NCBI GenBank assembly: GCA_910578325.1
Contig: CAJTQT010000005.1
Span: 58,363-122,362 of the forward strand
Source of the DNA: an uncultured Christensenella sp.
GTDB taxonomy: Bacteria > Bacillota > Clostridia > Christensenellales > CAG-917
Reading direction: 5' to 3'
Length of the DNA stretch: 64,000 bases
In this document: positions 44,767 to 53,191 of the stretch, in pieces
Layout: every line of letters begins with the position of its first letter
Numbering within the stretch: the stretch's first letter is position 1
The notes under the pieces: model-generated
Databases searched by the model: none
Seen by the model: only the letters and a program-made list of their open reading frames with translations
Told to the model about the DNA's origin: nothing
Position numbers and translations under genes: made by a program

Positions 44767-45842
44767 ACTCCTAATTCTTCGTATATTTTATCAGCAATAG
44801 CTTTTGCCATTAATGGGGGAACAGCATTGCCAATTTGTTGTCTTATTTGAACTTTTGCTCCAATGAACACAAATTCATCATCGAACGATTGTAATCTTGC
44901 AGCTTCGCGAGGCGTTATAGACCTGTTCAAAAATGGGTGATTGTTAGTTCCGTTAGAAGAAGCATCAAATCTTGTATCAATGGTTGGAGAAACCGTATCC
45001 CATTTCAATCTGCCCCAAGTTCCCGAAAACTGTTGTTTACCTATTAGTTCTCGAGGCAAATGTTCTTTGCCGCATTCGGGCGGAATCATAGATAACTTTT
45101 TAATTGCAATATTAGAATGGTTAGAGGCTTTGTGATTATAAAGTTTTTTGCTGTTTTTGCGTCGATCCCTCTGATAATCACTTGTAGGCTCATATAAATA
45201 GTTTTGCTCAAATTCGCCTTCTCCTGAATTTAAATAGGCAAGATCTTCAATAGCCTCTCTTACAGTGACAATATTATTTTCACCAATAGGCAAATTTATT
45301 TCTTTTTCTTTACAACAAATAAAAATTGCTCTTTCTCGTGCTTGCGGAACGCCAAAAGAAGATGCGTTAAGAATTCCGTAGCTAACTTTATATCCAAGTT
45401 TATGCACTTTCTCTAAAATTTGATTTTTGAACCAACCCGCAGAAGTAGAAAGAAGCGATTTTACGTTTTCAATCGTAAACACATCAGGTTGAACAATTTC
45501 AACTATACTCAAGTATTCATTGAACAAAAAGTTGCGAGGATCATTTAAACCAAGTTTTTTACCCTTTAAAGAAAACCCCTGGCAAGGAGGCCCACCTATA
45601 ATCATATTTACATGTAGTTTTCGACTTGATTCAATAATTTGCTTCTTAATTTCAGCATCCGTTATATCGCCAGTAATGATTTGAGTATCTGGCATATTGT
45701 ATTTAAACGTAGTCAATGCATTAGGATTAAAGTCAACTGCAATTACGGTATGAAAATGTTGGTTCTTTTCCATTCCATATGAAAATCCACCTGCACCAGA
45801 AAATAAATCAAGTATTTTGAAAGATTCAATTCTATCGCTCAT
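44763..45842 (-). CDS. C5-cytosine DNA methyltransferase
   Basis: 359 residues. All main motifs of the Dcm family are present: DLFSGAGGF (I), GGPPCQGFS (IV, catalytic Cys), ENVKSLL (VI), QARERAI (VIII), the target-recognition region (about 190-280), SPTIDTR (IX) and QIGNAVPP (X). It methylates C5 of cytosine using SAM. Its start overlaps the stop of the adenine methyltransferase gene, so one operon encodes two base modifications. The target sequence cannot be read from the protein. Confidence 0.93.
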   Translation of the reverse strand: MSDRIESFKILDLFSGAGGFSYGMEKNQHFHTVIAVDFNPNALTTFKYNMPDTQIITGDITDAEIKKQIIESSRKLHVNMIIGGPPCQGFSLKGKKLGLNDPRNFLFNEYLSIVEIVQPDVFTIENVKSLLSTSAGWFKNQILEKVHKLGYKVSYGILNASSFGVPQARERAIFICCKEKEINLPIGENNIVTVREAIEDLAYLNSGEGEFEQNYLYEPTSDYQRDRRKNSKKLYNHKASNHSNIAIKKLSMIPPECGKEHLPRELIGKQQFSGTWGRLKWDTVSPTIDTRFDASSNGTNNHPFLNRSITPREAARLQSFDDEFVFIGAKVQIRQQIGNAVPPLMAKAIADKIYEELGV

Positions 45843-46867
45843 TTGACTTTTCTCCTTATTAATATTCTCTTAAAAATTTCTTTACCATTTATTGTTGGTT
45901 TGAACAAATCAAATTTGTTATCGGAACCGTGATTCGCTTCGCCCACAATTTCAAATTGTTCGCTGTTATATCTGTTAATTATTGTAATAGGCACACCCAT
46001 TATACCATAGTAATCATGCGGAATGTCACGAATTGTTTTTACATTTATAGCATCATAGTTATCATATTTAGGATATTCAGCTGAGTTATAGGTTTTAGTC
46101 ATTGTTATGTACTCGTGCCGCCTATCATTATCAAGATTAGTAAGCCACATTGCGTTACCAAGGCTTCGCCATTTCTGTCCGCTTTCGTCTACCCAATAAC
46201 GATACTTTTTTGGTTTTGAGTATTCAGGAACTCTAAATTTCATCTCTCCAAAACGATATCCAGTCCATACTTCATTGTTCTGAATTAAAGGGAATATCTC
46301 CTTGTAAGTAATGGCGTTTTGATTCCCAATGATCAAAAACTTTTTATAATATTTCATTATTTCCGTTACTATTTCCTTAAACAACGAGAAGGGAGGATTC
46401 GTTACTACTATATCACACGTTTTCAAATATTCAATACATTCCTCGCTCCTAAAATCGCCATCGCCCTCTAATTTTTTTATAACATTTGCTGTTTGCAAAA
46501 AATTTGCAATATCTTCATCTGAAATCTCTCCGTCAAAATCACTGAACTTCCTAACATCTAAAACATATCCTGCACCGTTGCTTAAAATTCGATTATGGTC
46601 ATCAAGCAATTCTACTTGTGTGCCAATAACAGCAGAAGTGCAGTAAGAGGTACAAATCAATCTATGTAGGCCTAATACATTAAAGTTTTTTAAAAAGTAT
46701 TTGCAAAAGTTAGATTCAAAAGGATCATCACAATTACATAGGACCGTTTTACCAGTAAAATGCGAAGCATAATGTGCGACTTCACTTTCGATAGTTTCGT
46801 AAGTCGTGTAGAACTCATCATCCTTTGTGTTTTTAGCTGTTTGCAAATTTGTGTTTTTATTCGCCAT
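45839..46867 (-). CDS. EcoRI-type adenine-specific DNA methyltransferase
   Basis: 342 residues. The N-terminus KDDEFYTTYETIESEV and the catalytic motif VVTNPPFSLF (NPPF) fit the M.EcoRI family of N6-adenine methyltransferases; KKFLIIGNQNAITYKEIFP and GVPITIINRYN are typical later blocks. It transfers a methyl group from SAM to adenine. It is the first structural gene of the operon, 66 bp after the XRE controller gene. No EcoRI-like nuclease is visible, so the adjacent nucleases may be its partners. Confidence 0.88.
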   Translation of the reverse strand: MANKNTNLQTAKNTKDDEFYTTYETIESEVAHYASHFTGKTVLCNCDDPFESNFCKYFLKNFNVLGLHRLICTSYCTSAVIGTQVELLDDHNRILSNGAGYVLDVRKFSDFDGEISDEDIANFLQTANVIKKLEGDGDFRSEECIEYLKTCDIVVTNPPFSLFKEIVTEIMKYYKKFLIIGNQNAITYKEIFPLIQNNEVWTGYRFGEMKFRVPEYSKPKKYRYWVDESGQKWRSLGNAMWLTNLDNDRRHEYITMTKTYNSAEYPKYDNYDAINVKTIRDIPHDYYGIMGVPITIINRYNSEQFEIVGEANHGSDNKFDLFKPTINGKEIFKRILIRRKVK

Positions 46868-46933
46868 TTGCCTTCACCGAACCTCGCAGGCAGTATTTAT
46901 ATAGAATAATACGTAATTAAGTATCATAAAAAA

Positions 46934-47125
46934 TTAATTACCGATATTCAAATTGTTTTTTACGCAAAAATTGTGGAAAGCCTTTTGCCCATCGTAACTT
47001 GGTGCACATAGTCCACGCTCCCAGCGATTGATTGTAGCGAAAGACACACCAAGTTCTTTTGCGAATTTTTCTTGGCTCAAAAACATCTGTAGTCTTGCCA
47101 CTTTAATTTTTTCAGCAAATGTCAT
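46934..47125 (-). CDS. XRE-family controller protein of the defence operon
   Basis: 63 residues from the ATG at 47125 (AGAGGT site; a longer frame from 47182 covers the promoter). Single HTH: KIKVARLQMFLSQEKFAKEL and ATINRWERG. Small XRE proteins ahead of methyltransferase genes usually act as C proteins that delay nuclease expression after transfer. It is preceded by the promoter at 47154-47182. Confidence 0.78.
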   Translation of the reverse strand: MTFAEKIKVARLQMFLSQEKFAKELGVSFATINRWERGLCAPSYDGQKAFHNFCVKNNLNIGN

Positions 47126-47153
47126 ACTATAACCTCTAACAAAATATAGCAAC

Positions 47154-47182
47154 ATTATAACATGGTTATTCATATGCTTCAA
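47154..47182 (-). promoter_or_regulatory. Promoter of the defence operon
   Basis: TTGAAG at 47177-47182, 17 bp, TATAAT at 47154-47159 on the minus strand. The region 47183-47620 to its right holds no gene; a small hairpin CGTCCC / GGGACG lies at 47219-47236. Confidence 0.65.
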
Positions 47183-47623
47183 GGAGTATACAATACATTT
47201 TTGATAAAATCACCTTCACGTCCCTTTTATGGGACGTAAAATCGTTGCAACAATTCAAGTTCAGTGATACAATGCTCCCACAACAATATAGGTTGTGTTG
47301 CTGTACCTTTCAGGATGCAACAGCTCTGCTGTGGATGTAGTGTCCAGATAAAGCAGTTTTGGGCGGTAAACTGCCCGTGCCTTAGCTTACGAAAACAGCG
47401 TATGTCTTTTTGTTGCACGTAAAATTCGCAAGCCGTGATAGGCTCTTATCGTTATACAAATTTTAATTAAATAGAATGGCTAACCGCCATAGAGCAATTC
47501 ATTGCTAAATACGGTTGAAGTCGGTGATTACATTTAAAGTATCAGCGACTTTTTTGCGTACTTTTTTAATAATCTTCCACCTTCTGCGTGGGCGAAAATA
47601 AATAAAACTTGGAGGTAAAAACA

Positions 47624-47768
47624 ATGAACATACGACCACCTTAATCGTAAACAAAAATACCGCCGTTGGCGAAAACATTGGATACAAAGTATAGCCCACT
47701 ATACTTCGCAAGCGAAGTGTGGTCTCTGCGAGGCTTTACGTCCACAGAGCGACAAACAAAAATATTAA
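47624..47768 (+). pseudogene. Frameshifted small basic ORF of the mobile element
   Basis: A strong GGAGG precedes ATG at 47624, but the frame stops after MNIRPP. From 47640 another frame reads on for 42 codons (basic RKQKYRRWRKHW, then CGLCEALRPQ) to TAA at 47766. A deleted base would join them. Alternatively the short peptide is a leader. It overlaps the oriT-like palindrome. Confidence 0.45.
47687..47717 (+). other. Probable origin of transfer (oriT) for the MobV relaxase
   Basis: Inverted repeat AAGTATAG-CCCA-CTATACTT (47687-47706) with a second hairpin CTTCGC / GCGAAG to 47717. The AGTATAG/CTATACT arms resemble the nicking region of pMV158-type elements; it lies 65 bp before the relaxase. 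Confidence 0.65.
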
Positions 47769-47782
47769 AGGAGAAACGAACT

Positions 47783-48948
47783 ATAAGCTATTTAATATGC
47801 CATATGAAAAAGTATCATAAGCAGGATATTTGCCCTATAGAAAAAGAAAATGAAAGAGATGAAAACTATGAAGCAAGCAATCCGCAGATAGACAGTGAAA
47901 TAACAAGGTACAACTATCACACAGTGGATAGAAAATGTACATATACTCAGTTCATAAATAAGCGGATAAAAGAATTGAGTTTGCCAACCAAGCCGAGAAA
48001 GGACGCCGTACTTATGGCGTCTTTTGTAATCACTTCAGACGGAGAGTTTTTCAAAAACATAACGCCATGGGAGCAAGAAAGATTTTTCAGTGAATGCACA
48101 CAGTATTTTGCGGATAAATATGGCGAAGAAAACATAATATCTGCCATTGTCCACGTGGACGAAACAACACCGCATATGCACTTAAATCTTATGCCAATAA
48201 AAAATGGAAGATTATGTTGTAAAAAACTATTCGACCATACGGCACTAACCAAGTTGCAGACAGACTTTCACGAAGCGGTTGGCAAGCGTTGGGGGTTGAA
48301 ACGAGGCAAGGATGGCAGTCAACGAAGCATTTGTCTACGGCAGAATACAAAGCAAGTAAGATAGTACATAATGCTTGCATCGAAGCGAAAGATATAACGG
48401 AAAATGCCCAAGCTGAATTAAAGCAAATCAACGAAGCAGTTGAAAAAGCGGAAGTCCATTTTGATGATACCGTAAAACAAATTCATAATGCCAAAGAAGA
48501 GCGGGACAAAATTGTTGCAGAGCGCAATTCGGAAGCGGACTACTCTCAAGCATTAGAGCAAGCCAAGAACGGAGAAATTGCACGTAGCAAAAGCGGAATG
48601 AAAGCACAGATCGTTGCGCTCACTGTAGAAAACAAAAGTCTTTTTGAAGAAAATGCAGTATTGCTTAAAGACAACGACTATCTGTTTGAGTCTTACAAAA
48701 AGGAAAAGCGAACGCGCGAAAACTATGACAAAGCAGTAAAAGCAATCTCGCTGTTTAGGACGCAAGAACCAGAAGCATTTGCGAGAGTTTTCTTCCGTGC
48801 AACATCTATATTGCAATCTTTTATACCTGTGGACGAACAACCTGCGTCACTACCAAGAAACCGTTTACAAGAAATTGAGGAAGAAATAAAACGTGAACAA
48901 GAAAACGCCAATACACCACAAAAGAATAATTACAGCAAAGCGGACTAA
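47783..48948 (+). pseudogene. MobV/Pre-type relaxase, frameshifted
   Basis: The frame begins at ISYLICHMKKY; the expected start Met is ATA (47783), 9 bp after AAAGGAG, so the usual ATG may have decayed; the next ATG is at 47804. The catalytic signature HVDETTPHMHLNLMP is intact near residue 140. At about 48321 one base appears to be missing (expected GSQTKHLSTAEYK): the first frame ends at 48364, the rest (48289-48948) continues as the coiled-coil C-terminal part. MobV proteins nick oriT to start mobilization. Confidence 0.82.
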
Positions 48949-49054
48949 CCGCTGATTTGTTGTAAACGAGCTTGACAATTTTCTTTGATATGAGTAAAAT
49001 ATATAGTGTCGTATCTATACGATTTAATATTTTACTTTATTGGAGAAAAGATGA

Positions 49055-49264
49055 ATGGCAACAGATAGAGCAATTAAAGACAAAAGGTATGAGGAAAAGC
49101 ATAAAGAAGCAAGAAAAGCGAAAAGTATGGTCTGGGGAACGAGTATGCCAAGAGCGAAAGCAGACGAAATAAATGACTTTCTAAAAGAATATGGATTTAC
49201 GAAAGTTCAACTAATTGAAGCTGGATATAAAGCTCTGTTAGATGAGGCAGAAGAACATAATTAA
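49055..49264 (+). CDS. Small basic/acidic protein of the mobile element, possible ribbon-helix-helix
   Basis: 69 residues, preceded by TGGAG. The N-terminal half is very basic (KDKRYEEKHKEARKAK), then SMPRAKADEINDFLKEYGFTKVQLIEAGYKAL, which fits a ribbon-helix-helix DNA-binding unit often found between relaxase and recombinase in such elements. It may regulate mobility genes. Intact. Confidence 0.65.
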   Translation: MATDRAIKDKRYEEKHKEARKAKSMVWGTSMPRAKADEINDFLKEYGFTKVQLIEAGYKALLDEAEEHN

Positions 49265-49336
49265 ACGCTTACAAGGATTACGGACAAACAGGTCGATTCT
49301 TTTATGAAGAATATGTAACTTTTTATGTGTATGTAG

Positions 49337-49576
49337 CGGGAACAAATATATGAAGGCACCCAACCTTCACAATCGAGGCTAAACATAGAAACGCTAAACG
49401 CAGAAAAGAAACAACAAACAAAATTTAGATACAATACAGCAATTGGAGGCACGGAATATACGGTGCTTATCCGAGAAGAAGAGACAGCGATAAATACTGT
49501 CTTGGAAAAATTAAAGAAGTTAATACTTAGAGACTCGCTTGACGGTTGTTATTTCAAAGGAGAAAAAGCAATATGA
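49337..49576 (+). pseudogene. TnpW-like small ORF without a normal start codon
   Basis: An open frame of 79 codons (TAG at 49334 upstream) ends by overlapping the recombinase start (ATGA). The part IGGTEYTVLIREEETAINTVLEKLKKLI resembles TnpW-type proteins of Tn4451-like transposons. The only GTG is far inside, and there is no ATG or TTG in a suitable place, so the 5' end is likely decayed or the start is unusual. Confidence 0.45.
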
Positions 49577-51223
49577 TGGAGCAACTGAACAAGCAAAGAA
49601 ATAGCAATGTTAGAAGCGGAGGTGATAAGACAACAGCACTCTATTGCAGGCTGAGCGTAGATGACAGCTTAGAAGGAGACAGTGATAGCATAAAGAACCA
49701 GAAAGCGATATTGAGCAAATACGCAAGCGAGCACGGTCTGCCTAATCCTCATTTTTATGTGGACGACGGTTATAGTGGAACTAACTTCAACAGACCTGAT
49801 TTTCAACGGCTCATAAGTGATGTGTATGACGGCAAAGTGGGAACTATAATTGTCAAAGATATGTCCCGTTTAGGTCGAGATTATCTGAAAGTAGGAATGT
49901 ATACCGAGATAACTTTTCCAGAAGCGGACGTAAGGTTTATAGCGATTAACGACGGAGTGGATAGCGCTTGCGCAGTAGACAATGATTTTACCCCGTTCAG
50001 AAACATTATTAACGAATGGTATGCAAAGGACACGAGCAAGAAAATAAAGGCAGTATTTAGGGCAAAAGGTTTATCCGGAAAGCATTTATGCAGCTTAGCA
50101 CCGTATGGATACGTTAAGGATCCGCAAGACAAGGAACATTGGATAGTAGACGACGAAGCCGCAGAAATAGTTCGTACGATTTATAAATTGTGTATGCAAG
50201 GCTATGGACCTACGCAAATTGCAAGGATGCTTACGGAACAGCAAATTGAAACACCTACTCTGTATAAGAAGAGAAAATGTCTGCCGATTGCGGTTCATCA
50301 GACGGAGTTCCCTGAAATATGGAATACGGAAACCGTTAAGAAGATACTCAGAAATCCCGCATATATTGGTGCAACGGTCAATTTCAGAACAAGGAAAAAG
50401 TCCTATAAAAGCAAAAAGAAAATAGATTTGCCAAAAGAAGAATGGGCTATATTCGAAAATACGCACGAAGCAATAATCGATGAGGATACCTTTAATGCAG
50501 TCCAGAAACTTCGAGAAGCAAAACGTAGACCGAGTCGTTTGGGAGAAGTGAGCGTATTTTCAGGAATAGTATTTTGTGCTGACTGTAGACAAAAAATGTA
50601 TATTTGTCGTACGGCAAAAGGTACGCAAAAGCCGTTCTTTAATTGCTCAACCTATCGCAAGAAAAAGAAAGACTTATGCACGTCGCATCAAATAACAGTA
50701 GAAAAGCTATCTCGCATTGTGCTTAATGATTTGCGACGAGTATTAGGTGTAGCAAATGGACATGAGAAAGAGTTTATTGCCTTGTTGCAGTCCTATACAG
50801 ACAAAGAGAAAGATAAATGCATTATCTAACGAAAACGATGTGTGTGAACGCAGAATACAATCTCTTGATAACATAATCCGCAATCTATATGAAGACAAGG
50901 TTAATGGAGCTTTATCTGATGAACGCTTTCGAAAACTTATTGCGGAATACGAGGATGAGCAGAACAAGCTTAATAACCGTGTCCAAGAAATTCAAGAGAT
51001 ATTAAGGATTGAGCATGAGCGTTCTGAGAATGTAAATACATTTATGAAACTGATACGTAAATATACAGAAATCTCAGAGCTGACACCTGAAATAGTCCGT
51101 GAATTTATATCAAGAATTATAGTTCACGAAAAGAAAAAGGTAGACGGAAAAACGCAACAAGCAATCGAAATAATCTACAACTGTGTAGGCGCAATTCCAA
51201 TACTTGAGCAGGAAGCAAACTAA
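49573..51223 (+). pseudogene. Large serine recombinase, TndX/TnpX-like, frameshifted near the C-terminus
   Basis: Start at 49573 after AAAGGAG. The resolvase domain has YCRLSVDD (catalytic Ser), DDGYSGTNFNRPDF and KDMSRLGRDYLKVG; the recombinase domain follows (YGYVKDPQ, NPAYIGA) and a zinc ribbon (CADCRQKM, CSTYRKKKKDLC). At about 50818 one extra T shifts the frame: the first ORF ends at 50829, the remaining DUF4368-like coiled-coil part (LSNENDVCERR onwards) continues to 51223. The enzyme would excise and integrate the element; the missing C-terminus probably weakens DNA binding. Confidence 0.85.
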
Positions 51224-51235
51224 CTAACAGAAAAA

Positions 51236-51266
51236 GGAGTGGCATAGCTATATGCTACGCCACTCC
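51236..51266. terminator. Hairpin at the right end of the element
   Basis: Near-perfect stem GGAGTGGC / GCCACTCC extended by TAGC / GCTA, 13 bp after the recombinase stop. Confidence 0.6.
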
Positions 51267-51280
51267 AAATTAATCCCTAT

Positions 51281-51306
51281 AAAACCGCACTTTAAGTGCG
51301 GTTTTT
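51281..51306. terminator. Displaced terminator of the zinc-ribbon gene, with the right direct repeat
   Basis: AAAACCGCACTT / AAGTGCGGTTTT followed by TT. Its first 14 bp are the right copy of the element's direct repeat. Between 51307 and 51428 I see no gene. Confidence 0.8.
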
Positions 51307-51428
51307 ATATAGTTAAACATTGTTTTGTATAACATTGATTTGTTTATCAAGAAAACTCTCGTTATAACTTACAAAAACTTAGAACTGAAATTACTTGCAT
51401 TAGTACAGAGGGAAATGTATTAAACTAT

Positions 51429-51610
51429 AAAACCGCGATATTGAGATGAGTGACGGTTTTTGCAAGCCGACATATAATATTTATAAAACCGCGATTATTT
51501 GCGTTCAGACAAGGAAAAGACACTTTTGCGAACAATCCAACGTACATATACGTACGTGATTGTGAGCAAAAGTGCCTTTGACGCAGTATCAACGCAAATA
51601 GCGCGGTTTT
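51429..51610. repeat. Long palindromic mosaic repeat at the end of guaA
   Basis: A truncated left arm (type 1, AAAACCGCGATATTGAGATG, 51429 on) is followed by a complete palindrome at 51485-51610: AAAACCGCG ... CGCGGTTTT, ATTTGCGTT / AACGCAAAT, CACTTTTGC / GCAAAAGTG, ACAATC / GATTGT, with ACGTAC / GTACGT at the centre. It ends within the guaA stop codon. A related element lies at 60842-61004. Confidence 0.8.
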
Positions 51611-53144
51611 ATTCCCATTCGATAGTCGCCGGCGGTTTCCCCGTTATATCATAAACAATTCGGCTCACGCCCTTTACCTCGTTTACGATACGCGACGATA
51701 CTTTGTCGAGAACTTCATAGGGGATATGCACGTACTCGGCGGTCATAAAGTCGGTGGTGCTTACGGCGCGCAATGCGAGCACATAATTATAAGTACGTCC
51801 GTCGCCCATAACGCCAACAGTACGCATATCGGTGAGAACGGCGAAATACTGTCCGCATTTGACTTCCGCTTTTTCGATTTCTTCACGATAGATATAATCC
51901 GCGTCGCGAAGTATATCGAGTCTTTCTTTGGTGATTTCACCTATACAGCGAACGGCAAGCCCCGGACCGGGGAACGGCTGACGCTCGACGAGTTTTTTGT
52001 CAAGTCCCAACTTCCTGCCCAACTCGCGGACTTCGTCTTTGAAAAGCGCGCGGAGAGGCTCGACAAGTCCGATAAACTTAGTGTCTTTGGGAAGCCCGCC
52101 CACGTTATGATGAGATTTTATAACCGCGCCTGTCGTAAGACCGCTTTCGACAACGTCGGGATATATCGTGCCCTGTGCAAGGAAACTGCCTGCGAACTTT
52201 GAACTTTCCTCTTCAAATACGCGCACAAATTCCTCGCCTATGATTTTACGCTTACGTTCAGGCTCCGTTACGCCCGCAAGTTTGGTCAGGAAACGCTTTT
52301 CAGCGTCTACTCTGACAAAATTCAGTTGCTTGTCGGCAAACGCCGCCTCGACCTCGTCGCCTTCGTTCTTTCTCATAAGTCCGGTATCGACGAATATGCA
52401 GGTAAGTTGATTTGGGATTGCTTTTTCAAGAATCGCCGCGCAAACGGAACTGTCTACGCCGCCGCTCAATCCCAACACAACTTGCTTGTCTCCGACTTGT
52501 TTTTTGATTTCTTCGATTTCATATGCAATGAAATCGTCAATCGTGTAGTCGCCTTCCACGCCACACACTCTGTACAGGAAGTTGCTCATAATTGTATTAC
52601 CTCGCTTTGTACGTTCAACTTCGGGATGAAATTGAACGGCATATAATTTTTTATCTGCATTGCCCATCGCCGCTATCGGACAATCGGCAGTGTGCGCAAA
52701 CGCCTTGAATCCCTCAGGCATTTTTGCCACGCGATCGGTATGGCTCATAAGCGTAACCGTATCGCGTTCCACGTCGGCGAAAATTTCTGACGTCACGTCG
52801 TCAACCGTTACGTTGACTGTGCCGTACTCGCTGACGTCGCAGGGTTTTACTTCGCCGCCGAGCATATATGTCATAAGATGCATTCCGTAACATATTCCCA
52901 GAATCGGGATCCCGAGTTCGAACAACTCTCGTTTCGTTCTCGGCGCACCGTCTTCATATACGCTGTGCGGACCGCCCGTCAGAATAATGCCGACGGGATT
53001 TATCTCTTTGAGCGTCTCTATCGGCGTATCTCCGGCGAGTATCTGAGAATGCACTTTAAACTCTCTTACGCGTCTTGCAATAAGTTCTTTATACTGACCG
53101 CCGAAGTCCAGAACGACTACGGTCTGATGACTATTTTTTGCCAT
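51609..53144 (-). CDS. guaA: GMP synthase (glutamine-hydrolysing)
   Basis: 511 residues, AGGTGG site. The N-terminal class I amidotransferase has GICYGMH (catalytic Cys) and FHPEVE; the ATP pyrophosphatase has SGGVDSSV; the C-terminal dimerisation part ends ITGKPPATIEWE as usual. It converts XMP to GMP with glutamine and ATP. It is the last gene of purB-purA-guaA and ends in the palindromic repeat. Confidence 0.97.
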   Translation of the reverse strand: MAKNSHQTVVVLDFGGQYKELIARRVREFKVHSQILAGDTPIETLKEINPVGIILTGGPHSVYEDGAPRTKRELFELGIPILGICYGMHLMTYMLGGEVKPCDVSEYGTVNVTVDDVTSEIFADVERDTVTLMSHTDRVAKMPEGFKAFAHTADCPIAAMGNADKKLYAVQFHPEVERTKRGNTIMSNFLYRVCGVEGDYTIDDFIAYEIEEIKKQVGDKQVVLGLSGGVDSSVCAAILEKAIPNQLTCIFVDTGLMRKNEGDEVEAAFADKQLNFVRVDAEKRFLTKLAGVTEPERKRKIIGEEFVRVFEEESSKFAGSFLAQGTIYPDVVESGLTTGAVIKSHHNVGGLPKDTKFIGLVEPLRALFKDEVRELGRKLGLDKKLVERQPFPGPGLAVRCIGEITKERLDILRDADYIYREEIEKAEVKCGQYFAVLTDMRTVGVMGDGRTYNYVLALRAVSTTDFMTAEYVHIPYEVLDKVSSRIVNEVKGVSRIVYDITGKPPATIEWE

Positions 53145-53191
53145 AATCCACCTTTATCACGACAGTTAAGACGTTTAAACTTGCGTTTGCG

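Larger units (their letters stand above)
41864..51294. mobile_element. Degenerate mobilizable element carrying a defence operon
   Basis: About 9.4 kb flanked by the 14-bp repeat AAAACCGCACTTTA and carrying near both ends the inverted sequence TTTATAGGGA (41873-41882) / TCCCTATAAA (51274-51283). It contains a MobV relaxase, an oriT-like palindrome, a TndX/TnpX-like large serine recombinase and a small TnpW-like ORF, which together resemble Tn4451-type elements. It splits a terminator that reads perfectly if the two flanks are joined (AAAACCGCACTTTAAGTGCGGTTTTT). The relaxase and recombinase genes are frameshifted, so it is probably immobile by itself. The cargo (42019-47125) is AT-rich compared with the core genes. 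Confidence 0.85.

Noticed and set aside
47666..47782. N-terminal extension of the MobV relaxase
   Set aside because: The extension covers the oriT palindrome and the ribosome site; the family's N-terminus begins at the SYLICHMKK segment.
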